Shown: positions 51,656-60,560 of the stretch, piece by piece
Layout: the number at the start of each line of letters is the position of its first letter
How positions within the stretch are numbered: the first letter of the stretch is position 1
Origin: Burkholderia cepacia
GTDB lineage: Bacteria; Pseudomonadota; Gammaproteobacteria; Burkholderiales; Burkholderiaceae
Assembly (NCBI RefSeq): GCF_001039005.1
Contig: NZ_LDWR01000073.1
Coordinates: 1-63,210 of the forward strand
Length of the DNA stretch: 63,210 bases
Direction of reading: 5' to 3'
Notes under the pieces: generated by a model
What the model was told of the DNA's origin: nothing
Seen by the model: only the letters and a program-made list of their open reading frames with translations
Database searches by the model: none
Translations under genes and position numbers: made by a program

Positions 51656-52855
51656 TCAGCCGTGCCGGCCGCCGCGATGGTGGAACCAGCCCGCGAGCGC
51701 GGTGAACAGCAACCCGGCCGCGCACATGCCGATCCAGCCGAACGCGTGCCATGCGGCGACGCCGGCCGACGAACCGAGCGCACCGCCGATGAAATAGCAC
51801 ACCATGTACACGGTGTTGACGCGGCTGCGCGCCTCGGGCTTCAGCGCATAAATGCGCGACTGGTTCGAGATCTGCGCGGCCTGCACGCCGACATCCAGCA
51901 CGATCACGCCGATCACGAGCCCGACGAGGCTCGAACCCGACAGCGCGAAGATCACGAACGACAGCGCGAGCAGCGCGATCGCGAGCGAGATGATCGCGCG
52001 CGGGCCGCGCTTGTCCGCGAAGCGGCCCGCGTACGGCGCCGCGAGCGCGCCCGCCGCGCCGACGATACCGAACAGGCCGGCCGCCTGCGGGCCCAAATGG
52101 AACGGCGCGCCGGCGAGCAGCAGCGTGAGCACGGGCCAGAACGCGCTGAACGCCGCGAACAGCGCGGCGCCCGTCAGCGAGGCCTCGCGCAGCCCGCGCA
52201 GTTCGACCGCCAGATGCCACATTGAGCCAAGCAGCTTGCCGTACGGCAGCGTCGACGTCGGCGAGCTGCGCGGCAGCCGCAGCACGATCACGGCGGCGAG
52301 CGCGACGAGCGCCGCGACCGACGCGGCGAATACCGCGCGCCAGCCGAAATACTCGGCGACGAAACCGGCGGCCGTGCGCGCGAGCAGGATGCCGAGCAGC
52401 AGGCCGCTCATCACGGTGCCGACCGCGTGTCCGCGTTCGGCCGGCGGCGCGATTTCGGCGGCGAACGGCACGGCCTGTTGCGCGATGGTCGCGAGCACGC
52501 CGATCGCGAGGCTCGCGACGGCAAGCACGGCCAGCGACGGCGCGGTGGCCGCGACGATCAGCGCGACCGACAGGCCGGCGATCTGCATCAGGATCAGCCC
52601 GCGGCGGTCGAACCGGTCGCCGAGCGGCGCGAGCAGGAACATGCCGGCCGCATAGCCGAGCTGCGTCGCGGTCGGCACCGCGCCGATCCATGACGCGCCG
52701 TCGGGAAAGGTTGCGCGGAAGCTGTCGAGCAGCGGCTGGTTGTAGTAGATGTTCGCGACCGATACGCCCGCGATCGTCGCGAGCAACAACAGCAGGCTGC
52801 GCGAGTAGTGGGGCGAGGCGGCGTCGGTCGGGCGGTCGGTGGAAGCGGTGGACAT
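51656..52855 (-). CDS. MFS transporter (drug:H+ antiporter-like)
   Basis: 399-residue major facilitator with twelve expected helices. The MFS motif A region between helices 2 and 3 is LGDRFDRRGLIL and the second-half counterpart is GRFADKRGPRAI. It opens with TIAGVSVANIYYNQPLLDSF, common in transporters of unknown drug or metabolite specificity. ATG 52855 has no strong ribosome-binding site. It is convergent with the EamA gene, 21 bp apart, without a visible terminator. Confidence 0.9.
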   Translation of the reverse strand: MSTASTDRPTDAASPHYSRSLLLLLATIAGVSVANIYYNQPLLDSFRATFPDGASWIGAVPTATQLGYAAGMFLLAPLGDRFDRRGLILMQIAGLSVALIVAATAPSLAVLAVASLAIGVLATIAQQAVPFAAEIAPPAERGHAVGTVMSGLLLGILLARTAAGFVAEYFGWRAVFAASVAALVALAAVIVLRLPRSSPTSTLPYGKLLGSMWHLAVELRGLREASLTGAALFAAFSAFWPVLTLLLAGAPFHLGPQAAGLFGIVGAAGALAAPYAGRFADKRGPRAIISLAIALLALSFVIFALSGSSLVGLVIGVIVLDVGVQAAQISNQSRIYALKPEARSRVNTVYMVCYFIGGALGSSAGVAAWHAFGWIGMCAAGLLFTALAGWFHHRGGRHG

Positions 52856-53030
52856 GGCAGCGCGGGCGGAGTTGGACGGCGCGGCGTGCGGCGCACGCGT
52901 CGGGTGCGCCGGTGGGCCGGTTGCCGGTCGAGGCTGTCGATCTTACCGGAGCACCGTGAATCCTGCCGGGCAGGCGGCAAACCGGCACGACCCGCCGGCC
53001 GCCGCCCGTCATCGTGCGTGTTTCAGACCG

Positions 53031-53855
53031 TCAGTCGACCAGCTCGCCCGTCGGTTCATAGAACGGATACGGCCCGGCGCCTTCGTCCACATACACGTGG
53101 TGCGACGTCATTCCCGTATCCGGCGCATAACGATGCACCGCGAACGCCGGCGGTTCGAGCCGGAACGCGGACGGCGCATCGGCCCGCAGGTCGAATGCGA
53201 CCTGGTGCGCGGGCGCCGGCACCGCCGACGCGAGCGTGCCGCCGAAACGCGTGAACATCGTGCGGTGCACGTGGCCGCACAGCACGCGCTCGACGTTCGG
53301 ATAACCGCGCAGCAGCGCGTCGAGTTTCGCGGCGGCGGCGGGTGCGAGACGCAGCGCATCCATGTGGCCGATCCCCGATACGAACGGCGGGTGATGCAGC
53401 GCGACGATCACCGGGCGATCGCGCGCGGCGTCGAGCTGCGCGGCGAGCCATCCGAGCCGTGCGTCGCACAGGTCGCCGTGGCTCGCGCCGGGCACCTGCG
53501 AATCGAGCGCGAGCACGCGCACCGCGCCGAGGTCGAGCGCGTACTGCACGAATTCGCCGTCCTGCAGTTCGGCGCGATCGGCGAACGCGCGGCGCAGCCC
53601 GGCGCGGTCGTCGTGATTGCCGATCATCAGGTAGTACGGAATCTCGAGCGGCGCGAGCAGGTTGCGCAAGTGGGCATATTCCTCGTCGTGGCCGAAGTCG
53701 GTCAGGTCGCCGGTGACGAGCACGGCATCGGGGCGTGGCTCGAGCGCGTTCAGCTTCGCGATGCAGCGCGCGAGCGCGGCCGCCGTGTCGACGCGCCGGT
53801 ACGCGAGCTGGCCCGGACGCTTGATGTGGAGATCGCTGATTTGAGCAAGCAGCAT
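53031..53855 (-). CDS. GpdQ/CpdA-like metallophosphodiesterase
   Basis: 274-residue binuclear metallophosphoesterase. Motifs: MLLAQISDLHI (D-x-H), TGDLTDFG (G-D), IGNHDD (GNHD), ALHHPPF (H) and CGHVHRTMF (GHxH), so all metal ligands are present. The length and extra C-terminal strand (VYVDEGAGPYPFYEPTGELVD) resemble glycerophosphodiesterase GpdQ more than cyclic-nucleotide enzyme CpdA. ATG 53855 has GAGGAA 8-13 bases upstream. It lies just downstream of an ABC importer operon on the same strand, so it may process the imported phosphodiester. Confidence 0.88.
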   Translation of the reverse strand: MLLAQISDLHIKRPGQLAYRRVDTAAALARCIAKLNALEPRPDAVLVTGDLTDFGHDEEYAHLRNLLAPLEIPYYLMIGNHDDRAGLRRAFADRAELQDGEFVQYALDLGAVRVLALDSQVPGASHGDLCDARLGWLAAQLDAARDRPVIVALHHPPFVSGIGHMDALRLAPAAAAKLDALLRGYPNVERVLCGHVHRTMFTRFGGTLASAVPAPAHQVAFDLRADAPSAFRLEPPAFAVHRYAPDTGMTSHHVYVDEGAGPYPFYEPTGELVD

Positions 53856-53964
53856 CGTCGTTCCTCGGAATCGTCTGGTTATTGTGGGGGCGGCGTCGTG
53901 CGCCGCGGTGGGGTGGTGCATGGGTGATGCCTGAGTATGACTTGGGTGTTGCGTGATTGTTGCA

Positions 53965-54996
53965 TCACGCGCCGAGCGCGATCAGGCCTTCCGGTGCGAT
54001 CGTAATCCCGACCGCCGTGCCCTGCGCGAGCGCGATGCGGCCCGGCACGTCGATCACGAGCGCATCGGGCGCCGCGTGCTCGATGGTGAGCCGCGTGCGC
54101 TCGCCAAGGAACGCGCACGCTCCGACCGCGCCGCGCAGCGGTGCATGCGCGGGATCGGCGAGTTGCGCGTCCTCGGGGCGGAAGAACCACTCGTCGGCGG
54201 CATGCGGCGTGACGATCGCGCCGCCCGTCGTCACGAGCTTGCCATCGCGCCATTGTCCCGCAAGCCGGTTCAGCGTGCCGATGAACTGCGCGACCGTGCG
54301 GTTCGCCGGCCGGTAGTAGATGTCGCGCGGCGTGCCGATCTGTTCGATGCGGCCCGCGCCCATCACGACGATCCGGTCGCCGAGCTCCATCGCTTCGGCC
54401 TGGTCGTGCGTCACGTAGACCGTCGTCACGCCGAGCTCGCGCAGCAGCGCATTCATATCGCGACGCAGCACGTCGCGCAGTTTCGCGTCGAGCGCGGTCA
54501 GCGGCTCGTCGAGCAGCAGCACGCGCGGCCGCACGGCCAGTGCGCGGGCGAGCGCGACGCGCTGGCGCTGGCCGCCCGACAGTTGATCGACCGGTTTGTC
54601 CGCGTGCGAGTCGAGCCGCATCATCGCGAGCAGCTCGTCGACGCGTTCGCGCAGCGCGCGCGGTTCGGTCTTGCGGATCTTCAACCCGTAACCGACGTTG
54701 CCGCGCACCGTCAGGTTCGGAAACAGCGCGTAGTTCTGGAACACCATGCCGACCTGCCGGCGCTCGATCGGCAGCGACGTCACATCGTCGTTGCCGAACG
54801 CGATCGTGCCGCCGGCATCCGGCGTGTCGAGGCCGGCGATCAGGCGCAGCGTCGTCGTCTTGCCGCAGCCCGACGGCCCGAGCAGCACGAGGGTTTCGCC
54901 CGCGCCGATCGACAGGTCGAGCGGTTCGAGCACGCGCGTGCCGCGGAACGTCTTCGCGCAGCCGGTCAGGGTGATGGGAGTGGAATCGAGTTTCAT
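53965..54996 (-). CDS. ABC transporter ATPase (PotA/PhnT-like)
   Basis: 343-residue ATPase. Walker A GPSGCGKTT, Q-loop MVFQNYALFP, signature LSGGQRQR, Walker B VLLLDEPLTALD and H-loop VTHDQAE are intact. A C-terminal TOBE domain (from about residue 245; GIGTPRDIYYRPANRTVAQ-type linker then ALAQGTAVGITIAPEGLIAL) is present, unlike the iron ATPase at 23376. It belongs to the operon of two permeases and a binding protein. It is the last ABC gene before the phosphodiesterase, with a 109-bp gap. Confidence 0.88.
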   Translation of the reverse strand: MKLDSTPITLTGCAKTFRGTRVLEPLDLSIGAGETLVLLGPSGCGKTTTLRLIAGLDTPDAGGTIAFGNDDVTSLPIERRQVGMVFQNYALFPNLTVRGNVGYGLKIRKTEPRALRERVDELLAMMRLDSHADKPVDQLSGGQRQRVALARALAVRPRVLLLDEPLTALDAKLRDVLRRDMNALLRELGVTTVYVTHDQAEAMELGDRIVVMGAGRIEQIGTPRDIYYRPANRTVAQFIGTLNRLAGQWRDGKLVTTGGAIVTPHAADEWFFRPEDAQLADPAHAPLRGAVGACAFLGERTRLTIEHAAPDALVIDVPGRIALAQGTAVGITIAPEGLIALGA

Positions 54997-55003
54997 GGTG
55001 GGT

Positions 55004-55900
55004 TCAACGAGGGCGGCGCTTGAGCGCGCGTGTGCCGGACGGGTCGACGCCGAGCCACTGCATCGCGACGAGGAGCGGCAGCGTCATCAGCAGGAACAGG
55101 ATCGTGTACGCGCTGCCGACTTCGAGACGCAACGATGCATAGGTATCGGCGAGCCCGACGGGCAGCGTCTTGGTGTCGGGCGTATGCAGCATCCACGTGA
55201 GGTTGAATTCGCCGATCGACAGCGTGAGCACCGCGAGCGCACCCGCGACGATGCCGGGGCGCAGGTTCGGCAGCACGATCGTGACGAAGCGCGTGACGAA
55301 CGATGCGCCGAGGCTCGCCGCGCCTTCCTCGAGCGTGCGCAGGTCGGCGCCGGCCGCGACCGCCGCGACCGCGCGCACCATGAACGGCAGCGTGAACACG
55401 ACGTGGCCGACGACGATGAACCACAGGCTCATCCGGAACGCGGTGAAGCCGCCGTAGACGACCAGCAGCGCGAGCGCCGACGCGAGGCCGGGCAGCGCGA
55501 CCGGCAGCACGAGCGCTTCCTCGATCGCGCGCGCGATGCGGCTCTTGCTGCGCGCGAGCGCATAACCGGCCGGCACGCCGACGACGAGCACGATCGCGAG
55601 CGTCGCGAACGCGACGTAAAGCGATAGCGCGACCGAGCCGTGATACTGCTGCCAAACCTGTTCGAGCCAGCGCAGCGTGAGGCCGCTCGAGATTCCGCGG
55701 AAATAATTGACGGTCAGGCCCGCGAGCACCGACATCACCACGGGCACGATCAGGAACGCGCACAGCAGCAGCGTGACGCCCCATTGCAGCGCGGCGATCG
55801 CGCGCGCGCCGGTGACGCGCGGCGCGCGGCGGGCGACACCGTTCGCCTGCGCGGGAGCGGGCGCCGGCGACGGCGCGGAAGAGCCGGAAAGCGATTGCAT
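55004..55900 (-). CDS. ABC transporter permease (second, PotC/PhnV-like)
   Basis: 298-residue permease with about six membrane helices. The EAA loop LEEGAASLGASFVTRFVTIVLPNLRPGI is visible. A Pro/Ala-rich N-terminal extension (about 30 residues) comes before the first helix. It follows the other permease by 10 bp and the ATPase by 7 bp, so all are translated together. Confidence 0.87.
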   Translation of the reverse strand: MQSLSGSSAPSPAPAPAQANGVARRAPRVTGARAIAALQWGVTLLLCAFLIVPVVMSVLAGLTVNYFRGISSGLTLRWLEQVWQQYHGSVALSLYVAFATLAIVLVVGVPAGYALARSKSRIARAIEEALVLPVALPGLASALALLVVYGGFTAFRMSLWFIVVGHVVFTLPFMVRAVAAVAAGADLRTLEEGAASLGASFVTRFVTIVLPNLRPGIVAGALAVLTLSIGEFNLTWMLHTPDTKTLPVGLADTYASLRLEVGSAYTILFLLMTLPLLVAMQWLGVDPSGTRALKRRPR

Positions 55901-55910
55901 GAAGGAATCC

Positions 55911-56744
55911 TCAGGCCGCGGCGGCGGCGGTGTGGCCCGTGAACCGGCGCGCGAGCGCGAGCACGGCCCAGGTGACGATGCCGAGCACGATCGACAGGCC
56001 GGCTGCCGTGGCGATGTTCGCGTTCAGCGTGAACTCGGTATAGATCGTCATCGGCAGCACGTTCAGGTCGGTGGCCAGCGTGAACGCGGTGCCGAATGCG
56101 CCCATCGCGGTCGCGAAGCAGATCGCGCCGGCCGCGATCAGGCCCGGCGTGAGCGCGGGCAGCACGATGTCGAGAAAGATGCGCCACGGCGATGCGCCGA
56201 GCGAACGCGCGGCTTCCTCGAGCGATGCGTCGAGCTTCGACGCGGCCGCGATCACGGTGACGATCACGCGCGGAATCGAGAAGTACAGGTAGCCGACGAA
56301 CAGCCCCGCGACCGAATACGCGAATACCCACTTGTCGCCCGTGAGCTTCGCGGACAGCATGCCGATCAGCCCCTGGCGCCCGGCGAGCATGATCACCATG
56401 AAGCCGACGACGACGCCCGGGAACGCGAGCGGGAACGTGAGCAGCGCGAGCAGCACGCGCTTGCCCGCGAATTCGCGGCGCGCGAGCAGCAGGCCGGAGA
56501 TCGTCGACAGCGCGAGCGTCGCGAGCGTGACGCCGGCGGACAGTGCGACGGTCTCGCCGAGGCTCTTCATGTAGCGCGCATTGCCGAGCAGCGCCGCGTA
56601 CTGCGAGAAGAACGCGCCGTCGGCGGACACCTGCACGAGCGCCGCCATCGGCAGCAGCCAGAACGCGGCGAACACCGCGAGCGCCGGCGCGACGAGCGCG
56701 ACGCGCCAGCGCAGCGGGAAAGTCAGGTCGAGCATCGATTGCAT
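55911..56744 (-). CDS. ABC transporter permease (first, PotB/PhnU-like)
   Basis: 277-residue permease with about six membrane helices and the EAA loop LEEAARSLGASPWRIFLDIVLPALTPGL. ATG 56744 lies 8 bp after the binding-protein stop; ATG 56735 is the alternative. It forms a heterodimer with the adjacent permease. Confidence 0.87.
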   Translation of the reverse strand: MQSMLDLTFPLRWRVALVAPALAVFAAFWLLPMAALVQVSADGAFFSQYAALLGNARYMKSLGETVALSAGVTLATLALSTISGLLLARREFAGKRVLLALLTFPLAFPGVVVGFMVIMLAGRQGLIGMLSAKLTGDKWVFAYSVAGLFVGYLYFSIPRVIVTVIAAASKLDASLEEAARSLGASPWRIFLDIVLPALTPGLIAAGAICFATAMGAFGTAFTLATDLNVLPMTIYTEFTLNANIATAAGLSIVLGIVTWAVLALARRFTGHTAAAAA

Positions 56745-56752
56745 TCCGCCGC

Positions 56753-57781
56753 TTACTGCATCACCTGCAGATACTGCTGGCCGAACGCCTGCTGGCCGGC
56801 CGCCATCTTGCCGAAGTCGACCGACTTGGCGCGCGCGTATTCGCTCGCCGGCAGGAACTTCGCGGCGATGTCGGCGCCGAGCGTCTGCGCGCGCACCGGG
56901 CGCAGGTACGCGTTGGCCCACAGCTTCTGGCCTTCGTCGGACAGCACGAAGTCGAGCACCTTCTTGCCGTTCGCGTCGTGCGGCGCACCCTTCACGAGGC
57001 TCATCACGTACGGCACCGCGATCGTGCCTTCCTTCGGGATCACGAATTCGACGTTCGCGCTGTCCTTGTACTTCGCACGATACGCATCGAAGTCGTAGTC
57101 GAGCAGGATCGGAATCTCGCCGGACAGCACGCGCGCGTACGCGGTCTGCTTCGGCACGATTGGCGCGTTTGCCTTCAGCTTGCGGAACCAGTCGAGCGCC
57201 GGCTTGAAGTTGTCGAGACTGCCACCGAGCGCCTGGTTGACCGCGACCGCGCCCGCATAACCGACGAATGCGCTCGACGGATCGAGATAACCGACCATGC
57301 CCTTGTATTCAGGCTTCAGCAGATCGGCCCACGAGCGCGGCACCGGCTTGCCGTCGAGCGCGTCCTTGTTCACGAAGAAGCCGAGCGTGCCCGAGTGGAT
57401 CGCGAACCAGTAGCCTTGCGGGTCCTTCAGATTCGCGGGAATGTCGTTCCAGTGCGCGGGCTTGTACGGCGCGATCACGCCCTTGTCCTTCGCCTGGAAG
57501 GCCGACGATACGCCGAGGTAGACGACGTCGGCCACCGGGCTTTTCTGCTCGGCGATCAGCTGCGCGATCGCCTGGCCCGAGTTCTTGTTGTCGAACGGCA
57601 CGCGAATGCCGGTCTTCTGCTTGATCGCCGCGATCTGTGCGGCCCAGTCGGCCCATTCGGGCGGGCAGTTGTAGCAGATCGCCGATTCGTCGGCGTGGGC
57701 GGCGGGCGCGCCCGCGATGAGCGCGGCGCAGGCGAGCGGCGCGGCGAGCGCGCGCAGCAGCGAGGTCAGGCGAAAGGACAC
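56753..57781 (-). CDS. ABC transporter periplasmic substrate-binding protein
   Basis: 342-residue binding protein of the polyamine/phosphonate-type extracellular family. The signal peptide ends at AHADES (about residue 28). The mature protein holds a CYNCPP motif and a cluster that would contact the ligand (ADVVYLGVSSAFQAKDKGV, FAIHSGTLGFFVNKDALDG, GYLDPSSAFVGYAGAV). GTG 57781 has GGAG 8-11 bases upstream. It heads the importer operon, with its LacI regulator divergent in role but on the same strand 73 bp upstream. The ligand may be a phosphonate or phosphodiester. Confidence 0.87.
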   Translation of the reverse strand: MSFRLTSLLRALAAPLACAALIAGAPAAHADESAICYNCPPEWADWAAQIAAIKQKTGIRVPFDNKNSGQAIAQLIAEQKSPVADVVYLGVSSAFQAKDKGVIAPYKPAHWNDIPANLKDPQGYWFAIHSGTLGFFVNKDALDGKPVPRSWADLLKPEYKGMVGYLDPSSAFVGYAGAVAVNQALGGSLDNFKPALDWFRKLKANAPIVPKQTAYARVLSGEIPILLDYDFDAYRAKYKDSANVEFVIPKEGTIAVPYVMSLVKGAPHDANGKKVLDFVLSDEGQKLWANAYLRPVRAQTLGADIAAKFLPASEYARAKSVDFGKMAAGQQAFGQQYLQVMQ

Positions 57782-57854
57782 GGTAGGTCTCCGGGCGAGT
57801 GTGTGGCGCTGGGGTGGTGTGGTTGTCGGGGTGCGTGCTGGCGGGCGTGCGTGT

Positions 57855-58880
57855 TCAGGCCTTGCGCAATTGCAGGTCGGTGGCGGGCGGCGCGACCGTC
57901 GCGCCGTCGCGCACCGCATGCGGCAGGATCAGCGACGTGCGTTCGATCGTCGCGCCGCCGATGCATTCGATGAGACGCTGCCATGCGTGGCGGCCGATGT
58001 CGCGGTTCGGCGTCGCGACGCTCGCGAGCGGCGGCGCAAGCAATTCGCCGATCGCGATTCCATCGAAGCCGAGCACCGACAGGTCGTCCGGGATTGAGAA
58101 GCCCGCGCGGCGCAGGCCGCGCATCACGACCATCGCGAGCAGGTCGTTGCTGCAGAAGAGGGCGGTCGGGCGCGTCGCCTGGGCGGTGAGGTGCGCGAGC
58201 ACTGCATCGGGCAGCTCGGGCGCGTTGAAGTCGACTTCGACCGGCGGCAGCGTGGCGACACCGCTTTCCTCGAGGGCCTGCGCATAACCGAGATGGCGCT
58301 GGCGCGCGCGATCCGACGCGGCGAGCGAACCGGCCAGCATCAGTACGCGGCGGTGGCCGCGCGCGGTCAGCAGCCGCACGCCGTCATAGGCGGCGCGGCG
58401 GTTGTCGACCGACACCGACGGGCGGCGCTGCGTGTCGTTGTGCATCAGCACGTAATGCGGGCCGTCGCGATCGAGCATGTCGAGCAGCGGGTGCGTGTCC
58501 GCGTCGGCGACGGTCAGGATCAGCCCTTCGACGCGCTGCTCGCGCAGCGTCTCGATCGCGTGACGCTCGCGCGCCGCGTCGTACTCGGTCGTCATCAGGA
58601 TCAGCTTGAAGCCGGCCGCGGTCGCGAGTTCGTCGATACCTTGCAGGCAGTCGGCGAACACGGGGTTCGACAGCGTCGGCACGACGACGCCGACGAGTCG
58701 CGTGCGTTCGCCGCGCAGTTGCCGGCCGAGCGGGCTCGGGCGGAATTGCAGCGTGTCGATCGCGGTGCGGATCGTTTGCAGCGTGGCGGGGCTGACGGTA
58801 TGCGGGGCATTGATCGCGCGCGAGACGGTGGCGATCGAGAAGCCCGCGAGGGCAGCGACATCCTTGATGGTCGAGGTCAT
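57855..58880 (-). CDS. LacI-family transcriptional regulator
   Basis: 341-residue repressor: LacI-type helix-turn-helix (TIKDVAALAGFSIATVSRAIN, residues 4-24), hinge helix region (LGRQLRGERTRLVGVVVPTL), and a periplasmic-binding-like effector domain. It lies directly upstream of the ABC importer on the same strand, and two AAACGTTT palindromes lie 16-51 bp upstream of its start, consistent with autoregulation and control of the importer. Confidence 0.92.
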   Translation of the reverse strand: MTSTIKDVAALAGFSIATVSRAINAPHTVSPATLQTIRTAIDTLQFRPSPLGRQLRGERTRLVGVVVPTLSNPVFADCLQGIDELATAAGFKLILMTTEYDAARERHAIETLREQRVEGLILTVADADTHPLLDMLDRDGPHYVLMHNDTQRRPSVSVDNRRAAYDGVRLLTARGHRRVLMLAGSLAASDRARQRHLGYAQALEESGVATLPPVEVDFNAPELPDAVLAHLTAQATRPTALFCSNDLLAMVVMRGLRRAGFSIPDDLSVLGFDGIAIGELLAPPLASVATPNRDIGRHAWQRLIECIGGATIERTSLILPHAVRDGATVAPPATDLQLRKA

Positions 58881-58895
58881 TAAATAACGCGATGT

Positions 58896-58931
58896 AAACG
58901 TTTTCGGCAGGGAAAATTATCGAAAACGTTT
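58896..58931. promoter_or_regulatory. Two LacI-type operators upstream of the LacI gene
   Basis: AAACGTTT occurs at 58896-58903 and again at 58924-58931, 28 bp apart centre to centre and in AT-rich context (TAAACGTTTTC and GAAAACGTTTG). The core has the central CG dyad of LacI/PurR-family operators. The rest of 58932-59183 holds no gene I can support. Confidence 0.65.
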
Positions 58932-59183
58932 GTGACTTCGCGATGACGTTCGCGACGCTTGTTTCGCAAAAAGCACGATACAAACGTCAGACGGTTGAGC
59001 CCGTCGGATGACGCGGCTCGATTGTAGCGGGGATGCTGCGGCGCGGGACGAAATCGGTAGCGATGCCGTGCCGATGTCGATTACAAAGGATGAATCCGTG
59101 CGAGGGTGGCCGGTGTCGTGATGCGGTGCGGCGGAATAAGGGAACGCATGCGCAAGCAGTGGTAGAATCCGGTCCGCCCTCTT

Positions 59184-59520
59184 GCCGGGGTGATGAAATT
59201 GGTAAACATAGCGGACTTAAACACGATTGAGTGCCCGGTCGGAAACGGTCGGTGCAGAACCCTTCAAATTCGGTGAAACCCCTGATGCACGCATCGAGGC
59301 AACGCCGAGCCAAGCCTCGCGGCACCCGCGAGGAAGGTGTAGAGACTAGACGGGGGGCGCCTAAGGCGCACGGGCAGCGGTCACGCCCGCGCGCGACGGT
59401 GAAGGCATAGTCCAGCGCACGAACGGCATCGCGCACGCGACGCCGGCTTCGAAAGAAGCAGTGTGACGAAAATCCGCCGCCTTAATTGGCTTGCCGGTTC
59501 AAGTCCGGTCCCCGGCACCA
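59184..59520 (+). tRNA. tRNA-Leu(UAA), interrupted by a group I intron
   Basis: Exon 1 is 59184-59218 and exon 2 is 59469-59520, giving an 87-nt mature tRNA with CCA encoded. The acceptor stem GCCGGGG pairs with CCCCGGC, the D-arm has the long type-II tRNA pattern, the anticodon stem GCGGA pairs with UCCGC around loop CUUAAAA (anticodon UAA), and the variable arm is CGCCUUAAUUGGCU. The T-arm reads GCCGG-UUCAAGU-CCGGU. The interruption falls after U34. A -10-like TAGAAT lies at 59163-59168 and a terminator at 59556-59589. By size and sequence it matches tRNA-Leu(UAA) of other bacteria. Confidence 0.96.
59219..59468 (+). ncRNA. Group I self-splicing intron in the tRNA-Leu(UAA) anticodon loop
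   Basis: 250-nt intron inserted after U34. The 5' exon end ACUU (59215-59218) pairs with GAGU (59229-59232), with the required U-G wobble at the splice site (P1). The core elements are present: P (59266-59280, AAATTCGGTGAAACCC), Q (about 59299-59314), R (59335-59354, GTAGAGACTAGACGGG) and S (59401-59414, GAAGGCATAGTCCA). P7 pairs GACTA with TAGTC. A P6a-like hairpin CCTCGCGG / CCGCGAGG and a P8-like GCGCC-TAA-GGCGC are visible. The intron ends in G59468, as expected for omega-G. No homing endonuclease is encoded. Size and site match the IC3 introns of cyanobacterial tRNA-Leu(UAA). Confidence 0.93.
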
Positions 59521-59555
59521 CGATCGCTGTCATTGCGATTCGACGACGGTTCAAA

Positions 59556-59589
59556 AACCCGCGAGAAATAAAGCACTCGCGGGTTTTTT
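59556..59589 (+). terminator. Rho-independent terminator of tRNA-Leu
   Basis: AACCCGCGAG (59556-59565) and CTCGCGGGTT (59576-59585) form a perfect 10-bp stem with a 10-base loop, followed by TTTT. Beyond it, 59590-59872 holds no gene; a 12-bp tandem duplication GTTCGACCTGAT lies at 59686-59709. Confidence 0.9.
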
Positions 59590-59872
59590 GTCGTTGCGGC
59601 GTTTCGACCCGCGCGAGTGCGGAACGTCACCCATCTCGATTGGCCGGAGTCCGATCATTCGACGCTCAGTATCAGCTGGCCGGTCGTTCGACCTGATGTT
59701 CGACCTGATTTGAGCGCTTGATGCGCCAACCTTGCCCTTGCCACGTCGCTGCGACGAAAACAACGCCATGTGATACTGGCGCGCACATCGCACCGGACGC
59801 CTTGCCGCGATCCGCACACGCGCTCCCGTCGATAGACTTCAACGCACTTTGCTTCTCGCCAGACCCTCTGTC

Positions 59873-60499
59873 ATGACCGATTCGACCTATCACTATTACG
59901 AACCGTCGCAAGGCCACGGCCTGCCGCACGATCCTTTGAATGCGATCGTAGGCCCGCGTCCGATCGGCTGGATGTCATCACGCGGCAGCGACGGCACGGT
60001 CAACCTCGCGCCGTACAGCTTCTTCAACGCATTCAACTATCGACCGCCGATCATCGGTTTTTCGAGCACCGCCGCAAAGGACAGCCTGCGCAACGTGCAG
60101 GAGACCGGCGAGTTCGTCTGGAACCTCGCGACACGCGAACTCGCCGAGCGGATGAACCAGACGTGTGCCGCGGTGCCGTACGACGTCGATGAGTTCGAAC
60201 TCGGCGGCCTGACCGCCGTGCCGTCGCGCCTGGTCGACGTGCCGCGGGTCGCGGAAAGCGGCGTGAACTTCGAATGCAAGGTGACCGACGTGATTCGCCT
60301 GCGCGATCACCAAGGCGTGGAAACGCCGGCGTCGCTGGTACTGGGCGAGGTCGTCGCCGTTCATATCCGGAAGGACCTGCTGAAGGACGGTATCTTCGAC
60401 ACGTTCGGTGCAGGCATCATTCTTCGCGCAGGTGGCCCGTCGGCCTATGTACACGTCATGCCCGAAAGCCGCTTCGACCTCTTTCGCCCCGACGCATGA
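59873..60499 (+). CDS. Flavin reductase-like FMN-binding protein
   Basis: 208-residue protein of the flavin reductase-like split-barrel family. Typical blocks: PLNAIVGPRPIGWMSSRG, NLAPYSFFNAFNYRPPIIGFSS, KDSLRNVQETGEFVWNLAT and the late VLGEVVAVHI. Members use FMN and NAD(P)H or act as flavin-binding oxidoreductases of unspecified substrate. ATG 59873 is close to the family N terminus, although the ribosome-binding site is weak. A terminator follows at 60561. Confidence 0.92.
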   Translation: MTDSTYHYYEPSQGHGLPHDPLNAIVGPRPIGWMSSRGSDGTVNLAPYSFFNAFNYRPPIIGFSSTAAKDSLRNVQETGEFVWNLATRELAERMNQTCAAVPYDVDEFELGGLTAVPSRLVDVPRVAESGVNFECKVTDVIRLRDHQGVETPASLVLGEVVAVHIRKDLLKDGIFDTFGAGIILRAGGPSAYVHVMPESRFDLFRPDA

Positions 60500-60560
60500 T
60501 TCATCGGGCGCCGGGACAATCGGTACGCGGGCGCTGACGCGCCCGAACAGACAGCAACAG

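Noticed and set aside
59219..59468. Mobile DNA insertion or pseudogenised tRNA
   Set aside because: The intron boundaries, P1 pairing, core P/Q/R/S elements and terminal G fit a functional group I intron, not a disrupted tRNA.
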